From positions 6,232,397 through 6,296,396 of the forward strand of contig OZ026548.1 of NCBI GenBank assembly GCA_964020155.1: 64,000 nucleotides of DNA. The letters are read 5' to 3'. The notes under the pieces were generated by a model. That model searched no databases. It had not been told where the DNA came from and was given only the letters and a program-made list of their open reading frames with translations. Position numbers and translations under genes: made by a program. The DNA is from Chondrilla cf. caribensis. Taxonomy: Eukaryota > Porifera > Demospongiae > Chondrillida > Chondrillidae. Shown here piece after piece: positions 58,259-64,000 of the stretch. Numbering within the stretch: position 1 is the stretch's first letter; every line of letters begins with the position of its first letter.

Positions 58259-60104
58259 GGTAAAATTGAAGCTTGGTAAAATTATCTCCTGGAGTGTTGG
58301 GAAGGACAGGATAATCAATATTTTAGGAAACTCCTTGGATGTTATGATGTACCAGGAGGAAAAGGTGACTGACTTCACAGTCAGGGAAATTGGGAATTTG
58401 TGATTGCACCATGACTGACCGAGTATCTCACTTGGTCAATAATGGACACACCGCACATGAAGGGTCACAAACCGTATGCTCTTGTTAGGGAGATCTTTTG
58501 GTTACTACACGAGATATAAGTGTACTATAATATCAATAGGAACAAAACATACTGTATGAAATAGACTATTGAAGCTACTTGAATACTGGTGTATTCTTTT
58601 AAACTGCACATAATACGTATGTATACACACATGCAGGGGTGGGTATCAATCAAGCAATTTGAATGTGTCACTTCAAATCTGGCTATGTTAGCACTCAAGG
58701 AATGATTTAAGAACTGAAAGTAATTGAGTATAGCATACACACGTCACACTACATACAGACATACATGCACAACATGCTACATGTAGATGTATATACAAAA
58801 CATACATACTTTTACCATTCCGGTCACATCCCTATGTCCTGTTTGCATTCTCTTGCAATTCCGTCAACATCATCTATCCGAGGACTGACAACATGTTGCT
58901 GTACATGGTCCACATCAAAATATGAATAAAGAGCAACCATTTACTAGCTATTTGGTGGGTTAGACTCTCAAGTAGTTTACAAAAAAGTCAATCTGAAGAT
59001 GGATACGTAAGTATTGTTAAACTGTTTAGATACATGGAATGCGTGTATAACTGTAGTAGTCACTTGTGGTGCTTCCTACAAGCAGGATCAGTGGCAGGAG
59101 ATTGACATAATCTACAGTCAACAAACCACCCAGCCACATTCATTACAGTAAGGTTTCTATGGTTACAATATCCTAAAATGGCAGGGCTATAATAAGGAAG
59201 CTGGTACTCCAGCAGGAAGGGAGTGAATTGGGAGGGAACCGCACATTCAAGTCTGCAAGACTAGACCTGTAGTCTATAGGTCTTCATTTCCAGGTAGAGT
59301 CTCGACAAACAAACCACATTTGTAACTCTCGGATATCAGATTTTAACTTTATCATGAAAAATCACAAAGTTCCCAAGGACTTATTGTACATTGAACAAAG
59401 TTCCCATTGCGTTACTACATGTCGCATTAATGCTGGGGCAGTCGTGGTGTCTGCATGGTGATGAAATATAAGTATATATGTGCATGTGTGCATTGTGTTA
59501 CTGTGTGTTATATGGACACTAAGGAGGTTGGGGTGAGTGGGAACAAAAAATTATCTGGACAGTCACCACAAAGTCTATAGCAGGTGTGTACATGCAGGAG
59601 TATCCGAGTTACAATGTGCCATATGCTGCCTGTTTATCCTCCCTTATTTGTTGTCTCAATTTGTGAGTCAACTACAAACCGGTCCTAGGTGATAGTTTGA
59701 ATGGAACTGTTTGGACGCTCCCTCTCACTGTGAGCTGAATTAGGGCATGTAGATATTGGATAGGAGGGTTGTATGAGGCAGACTTGTAGAATATTCCTCA
59801 CTCATATACACAAATGCTGAGATGACACGAGTGTATGTGTGTTCCTCCTCTCAGCTAATGGCATGCTTATGTGCAGCTATGGTGCTTATAATTAATTAAA
59901 TTTGATCTGATGAAAGACTAAGCAAATATGAGAAACTTGTAGAAGTTTTCAATTTTTCATACATACATTAGATACATGCATAAATATATTACACAGCTAT
60001 GCTTCGAATAAGCCAGGTGATGGCATTGTAGCCAACTCCAGACTCGTTCCGGACGCCATCTTATTACGTCATCATACCGTGCCCGGCATTCTACAGTAAT
60101 TTGT

Positions 60105-60214
60105 CGCGGGTCGAGTATAAAAGGGCGTGACCTGCTACAGTAACACCACCGCACGTACTAGCCGTGAAGAATCCGAAGGTTTGTATGTGAAATACCCATA
60201 CGCTGGTTAGGAAA
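60105..60214 (+). promoter_or_regulatory. TATA-containing promoter of the PH-domain gene
   Basis: gagtataaaagggcgtg lies about 100 bp before the start codon at 60215, a canonical TATA position for a short leader. The shared promoters elsewhere in the window lack such a box, so this gene, standing alone, is likely controlled differently. Confidence 0.55.
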
Positions 60215-62183
60215 ATGACCACCGTGGAGCAGAGAGGCCGTTCCTTGCACCCAGGAGGTGAATCAGAAATTCCAAGAAGACAAAGATCAGCATCTCCTAA
60301 CCCTCTCTTCCGACGGGAGTTCGGGAACCACAGACCCATGTCTTACGACCTGAGGCACCCTGTTTGTGAAGGCTACCTCTACAAGCAAGGCCACATTGCA
60401 AACGTCTTTAACAAGCGGTATTTCGTCCTTTATCCTGCTGAGCTGATATACTACAAGTCCGCTACGGACTTCGAGCACGACAAAGCCAAGGACAAATTAT
60501 CGGTAAGTCCAATTGGGTTGACTATTACTTCTCACCTGGGACATTTATCTGGTTTTATTCCTTTTTAAGAAAAAAACAGTTGAATTGAAGACGGACGGCC
60601 TGTACCTCACTAAGCCCGATAAGAAACCGAAAGGCGGCAAGTTCTCATGGATACTTCACCTCCCTCATCCACTCAACCACAGAAAGTGAGTCACCTTTAA
60701 TTTTGTGTTTCGTACAGTGTTGTGTTTCGGTGCTCTGTGGTCCTGGGTGATGTTACAACTCCACCATTGTGCACCTATCGTGTGTCACTGAGTCTTCAGC
60801 ACTGATTAGTAGCCCAAGACATTTTAGATTTTGCTATTATTATTATGAGAATAACCCCACCAAATGCTGGAGTGAGGTTACAATAACCTCAGCAAGGAAA
60901 ACTTCAAGTGTTTCCTTCAATGATTTAAAAGACTTATTATTACACATTGCTGTGGATTCGTGGAATTTGGTGTGCTTCCTTTGTGGACAATGTTACTGAT
61001 GAAGCCGGACCCCTTAAGAGTCTAGCTTCATTGGTTGGAGTTGAATATAGAATACTTTGTGTGGTGTAGAATTGCTATTGTGAACCCTTATCACCCTTAT
61101 GACCAAAAGCACTGATATGATAAAGCTTAATCATCTCAATCATAGTCTCAATCATGGTGTCACTTGGCAATCATTAGATGCCCCCGGCAGTGTCAAATAT
61201 TACTAGATGCAACTATTGCTAACAATTCCTACTTGGATGGCCTAGGGGCAGCAGTCGCTGGACACACCTGGTGCTGACCATTGCTGACTACTGGGTCATG
61301 TTACCAGTTTTGGGACCATCCCTTTCCTACTAGGGTAGAAGTATTTCCTACATTAGTGAGATCATTCACTAGGTAAACAATAACTGTTATCACAAAACAC
61401 TTGTATTGTACGTATGAATAATACCATACCAGGTGTCCACAACCACTGTACACATGATGTATGTATAATATAACACAGTACAGTGGAACCTGGAACGAGA
61501 GAAGTGGCTGTTGTTTGCAGGTCAAACTATACACTATAGACTCTCTTGGTAGCCAGGTTGTTATGGAGGGATTACCTACCAATAAAATAACCATTTACAG
61601 TGGTTGTAAGGTGTGGTATCATATACGTACATACGTAAGTATTATGCTCGGTAGATACTTTCGTATTGCATTGTGTGAACACACTCCCACCATTGTGTGT
61701 GTGGGTGTGGAATATCACGCATGTAATGAGGTAATTGCCCCTCTCATTCCTAGGGAGATGCTGTTGGTTGCTTCAACTAAGGAAGACAGACACAGGTGGA
61801 TGACAAAGCTCCAGTCAGTCAACCCGAACCTCCACCCACACAGTGACACACCCTATGACACACCCGAGAACAGTCCTTTCCCACATCACCGAGAGCCACC
61901 CCAACGATCGATAACTACCAGTTCGGAAGATCATGATACTCTCTGTGTTGTGGAGCACTCTGATGAGGAGTGTCCCAACGAAGAGGAGGAGCAGGCCTGC
62001 CAGACCAACAGTGATAGCACAGATAGTGACGACCACACTCCCAAGACAAATAAGGACAACGACGAACACACCCCAGAGAGGAATGAGAATAAAGATAACC
62101 ACGCCTCCGCAACAGAGAAGGATAACAAGGAGACCTCAAAAACTAAGAGTGATAAAGAGTCAGAATCCAAGACAACTCAGTAA
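60215..62183 (+). CDS. PH-domain protein with an acidic, repetitive tail
   Basis: Three exons (60215-60502, 60570-60685, 61754-62183) join in phase. The start gives MTTVEQRGRSLHPGGESEIP, then a basic stretch ending RHPVCEGYLYKQGHIANV. The PH domain continues FNKRYFVLYPAELIYYKSAT, VELKTDGLYLTKPDKKPKGG, SWILHLPHPLNH and EMLLVASTKEDRHRWMTKLQ, with the near-invariant tryptophan of the last helix. After the domain the protein is disordered and charged, with TPYDTPENSPFPHH, EECPNEEEEQACQTNSD, then Lys/Asp/Asn/Thr-rich runs to a KSDKESESKTTQ end. The length is about 278 residues. PH domains bind phosphoinositides or proteins at membranes; I cannot name an orthologue. The second intron, of about 1.07 kb, is the longest in the gene. 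Confidence 0.82.
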
Positions 62184-62311
62184 CACACCAAAACTGGCGG
62201 TCAGTAAAACTTTAAACATTTTAATCGGATTAGTATTTATTATTGTATATAAGCTAGCTGTTAATTCAATCTCTGCTCTGTACACTGGATGTTGTTGGCA
62301 TTAATATTTGT

Positions 62312-63111
62312 TTAATTTCTTCCCATCTGATGAGTCTCTTTGGGGCGGTCCACTCGATAGACGCACTCCGCTGGTGCGTAGTAGCCGATGTACTCCACCT
62401 GGTCTGGTGTTGTGTCGTAGTGGTAGTGACCACCATCGCCATGGTGACTAAAGCAGTGTGTGTGCTCCAAACGTAGATCAAGTCCCTACAGTGGAAATTT
62501 ACACAACGTACACACGAGATGTAATATAGTGGGTATCATTAATACTTGATCTATATTCTAATTAGTGCTGACTTACAGGATCAGTGGTAATGAATACACT
62601 TAAGCAGATAAGCGGGGAAGACATTTCAAAGAACTTCAGCCACTGATTGATTTCTTGTTCACTTTTAATGGGTTTGGAGGAAAAGTCTGGCTGTGATTTG
62701 TAGGAAGTTCAAAGTTATCACAGGGTTAAGTGTTTTACGTGGTTTGGGGGCATTACCATGACATGAAGTTTAGCTTTTCCTGATTTAATTTGGAACACCC
62801 CCCCAAGTCCAACAGGGTTCTCCCAATACTGTGATAAGAGAGCCTTTCTCATGCAGGAAACAAAGTTATCTTCTCCAATTCTTTCTTTTGCCTTTATCTC
62901 CAAAACCTTTATTGGATGGGACATACAATAGCACATTCAAACCGTGAAACAACAACAACAATGGATGAACGCAAGAGTAAACATCACTGAACATGCAAAA
63001 TGCATTTGCTAAATATGGTATCACCTTTCCGCTCTCTCCTTTGCTGAAGAATAGGTTAGCCAGAGGACCACAATCGGCACACTGATAAGGGAAGGTTTCA
63101 TACTTGTCATC
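62312..63111 (-). CDS. Ester hydrolase C11orf54-like (DUF1907), 3' exons
   Basis: The family is a zinc-dependent hydrolase of unknown physiological substrate found in nuclei of animal cells. The visible exons run from DDKYETFPYQCADCGPLANL (boundary at 63111) through FFSKGESGK, VLEIKAKERIGEDNFVSCMR and NPVGLGGVFQIKSGKAKLHV to CLSVFITTDPGLDLRLEHTH. The metal site follows, HTHCFSHHGDGGHYHYDTTP, then QVEYIGYYAPAECVYRVDRP and KETHQMGRN with the stop at 62312. The His-rich zinc motif and Y-H-Y-D-T-T-P are complete. The N-terminal half (about 170 residues in human) is not recognised between 63112 and the window edge, so the first exons lie beyond the edge or are too diverged to see by eye. It converges with the PH-domain gene. 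Confidence 0.85.
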
Positions 63112-64000
63112 CTACAACGAGACAGGATTACAACTGTGACTGAATATGATAGTAGTCAGGACACTAATTACAGGGTCATCCCTATACACAGACAATGTAG
63201 TCACCCCACAGTAACTGGATACAGAGGTAACTGGGATCTGTGAACAACACACACACCTGTGTATAGTAGATATTGATAGGTTATCTAAAATTGGAAAAAC
63301 CTTTCGAAATGGAAGGTTGTTAGATTACAATCTATCCCATTGTTTTTTTCAATGAGTCCACATTTTCACTTGAATCTAGACTTTCGATAATGCATTCAAT
63401 TCAACAATTGTACATTATCAGGTGGCGGCCGTTTGTATCATGTGATATGTGTACGCTAGTGACTAACCAGACTGAATTGAATGGGAAAATACCTTCTTTT
63501 TCCTTAAACTATTGAAAATAGCTGATGTCTGTACAAATGCACTGTTACTGGCTTTATTACCATGGTAATGGGTGGAAGGACAGACTACATACTCAAATTT
63601 GTGCTGCCAAGATATGTCCACATGTCCACATGGCACGATGTATGGTCTGTCCCACATGCACAATAGACTGCAAGACTTACGTCACCATGGTGCACAATTA
63701 ATTAAAGGAGCCTCCCCAACGCATACAGTAGCCACTACTCACAAAATGGAGGATAACGAGGGGATTGCGTCAAACCCAAAGGTCAAGAGTACAGTCCAGT
63801 ACCACTTAAGGGACCGGGATGGGCTGAGACTGATGGATAAGAAGTTCACTTACTGGTCCAGTTGGGGGTTGGGGGGGGTGGAGTGTTTGGTGTAACATTT
63901 AGATTAGAGTGAACACTGGGTGGATAATGATGTGTGTCAGTGAAGGTATCCACACTCTCATGAACACGCTGCATGTGTGCGGACTTGATGTGTTGCATGT
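63112..64000. other. Right edge, unassigned
   Basis: No exon of the C11orf54-like gene could be identified here. A plus-strand frame starting MEDNEGIASNPKVKSTVQYH at about 63745 has a good start context (acaaaatggagg) and could be a first exon of another gene or chance. Confidence 0.4.

Larger units (their letters stand above)
57455..60214. other. 2.8-kb gene-poor interval between divergent genes
   Basis: This is the largest stretch without a recognised gene. It holds a foldback element (57597-57683), a CA array (58168-58257) and otherwise unremarkable AT-rich sequence with no convincing exons. The right end carries the promoter of the PH-domain gene, with a gtataaaagg TATA-like box at about 60115-60124. 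A noncoding RNA cannot be excluded. Confidence 0.55.

Noticed and set aside
57455..60214. Possible hidden gene in the 2.8-kb gap
   Set aside because: I checked for exons with acceptor/donor pairs and found only short, unsupported frames; a noncoding transcript cannot be judged from sequence alone.
63572..63895. 107-codon plus-strand frame near the right edge
   Set aside because: No family match and no clear donor; it may be a first exon starting near 63745, but the support is too weak to call a gene.

Overview
This window is nuclear DNA from a compact animal genome. About twenty protein genes with typical metazoan GT-AG introns (mostly 50-1000 bp) fill 64 kb. Almost all are single-copy housekeeping or endolysosomal genes shared across animals: RAD51C, TIMM22, UQCR10, HPS4, TBCK, ANKRD13, GTF2H1, ANKFY1, CCDC157, PHAF1, PPTC7 and an FBXO30/40-type F-box protein. 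The density (about 3 kb per gene), very long TG/CA and minisatellite arrays inside introns, and mixed gene content suggest an early-branching invertebrate such as a sponge. The lineage is an inference; no rRNA or mitochondrial marker is present to fix it.

Layout. 1-2640 is a tandem satellite of about 360-bp monomers. It runs up to the 3' exons of a cysteine synthase gene (2716-3678), whose 5' exons are not visible. From there the genes nearly alternate strand: RAD51C (-), C19orf53-like (+), PPTC7 (-), FBXO30/40 (+), PHAF1 (-), UQCR10 (-), TIMM22 (+), HPS4 (-), an unassigned protein (+), a mitochondrial Sel1-repeat protein (+), TBCK (-), ANKRD13 (-), GTF2H1 (+), a receptor pseudokinase (-), a CCDC117-like protein (+), CCDC157 (-), ANKFY1 (+), a TIR-like/HEAT protein (-), a PH-domain protein (+) and a C11orf54-like hydrolase (-, incomplete at its 5' side). 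Seven divergent pairs have start codons only 37-238 bp apart, so they must share bidirectional promoters. Several convergent pairs have stops only 40-200 bp apart. The main gene-poor stretch is 57.5-60.2 kb.

Functional themes. Several genes act on endosomes or lysosomes: HPS4 (BLOC-3), ANKFY1 (Rab5 effector with FYVE domain), ANKRD13 (ubiquitin-binding), TBCK (Rab-GAP-like pseudokinase) and PHAF1. Others act in mitochondria: TIMM22, UQCR10, PPTC7 and the Sel1-repeat protein. RAD51C and GTF2H1 serve DNA repair and transcription. I see no operon or dedicated biosynthetic cluster.

The most novel material is the predicted myristoylated TIR-like/HEAT protein (54.1-57.5 kb), the tiny-ectodomain receptor pseudokinase that has lost both catalytic aspartates (39.4-42.0 kb), the satellite with internal inverted repeats and a chimeric array structure, TG arrays that start at splice donors, and small palindromic elements that recur in shared promoters and introns.
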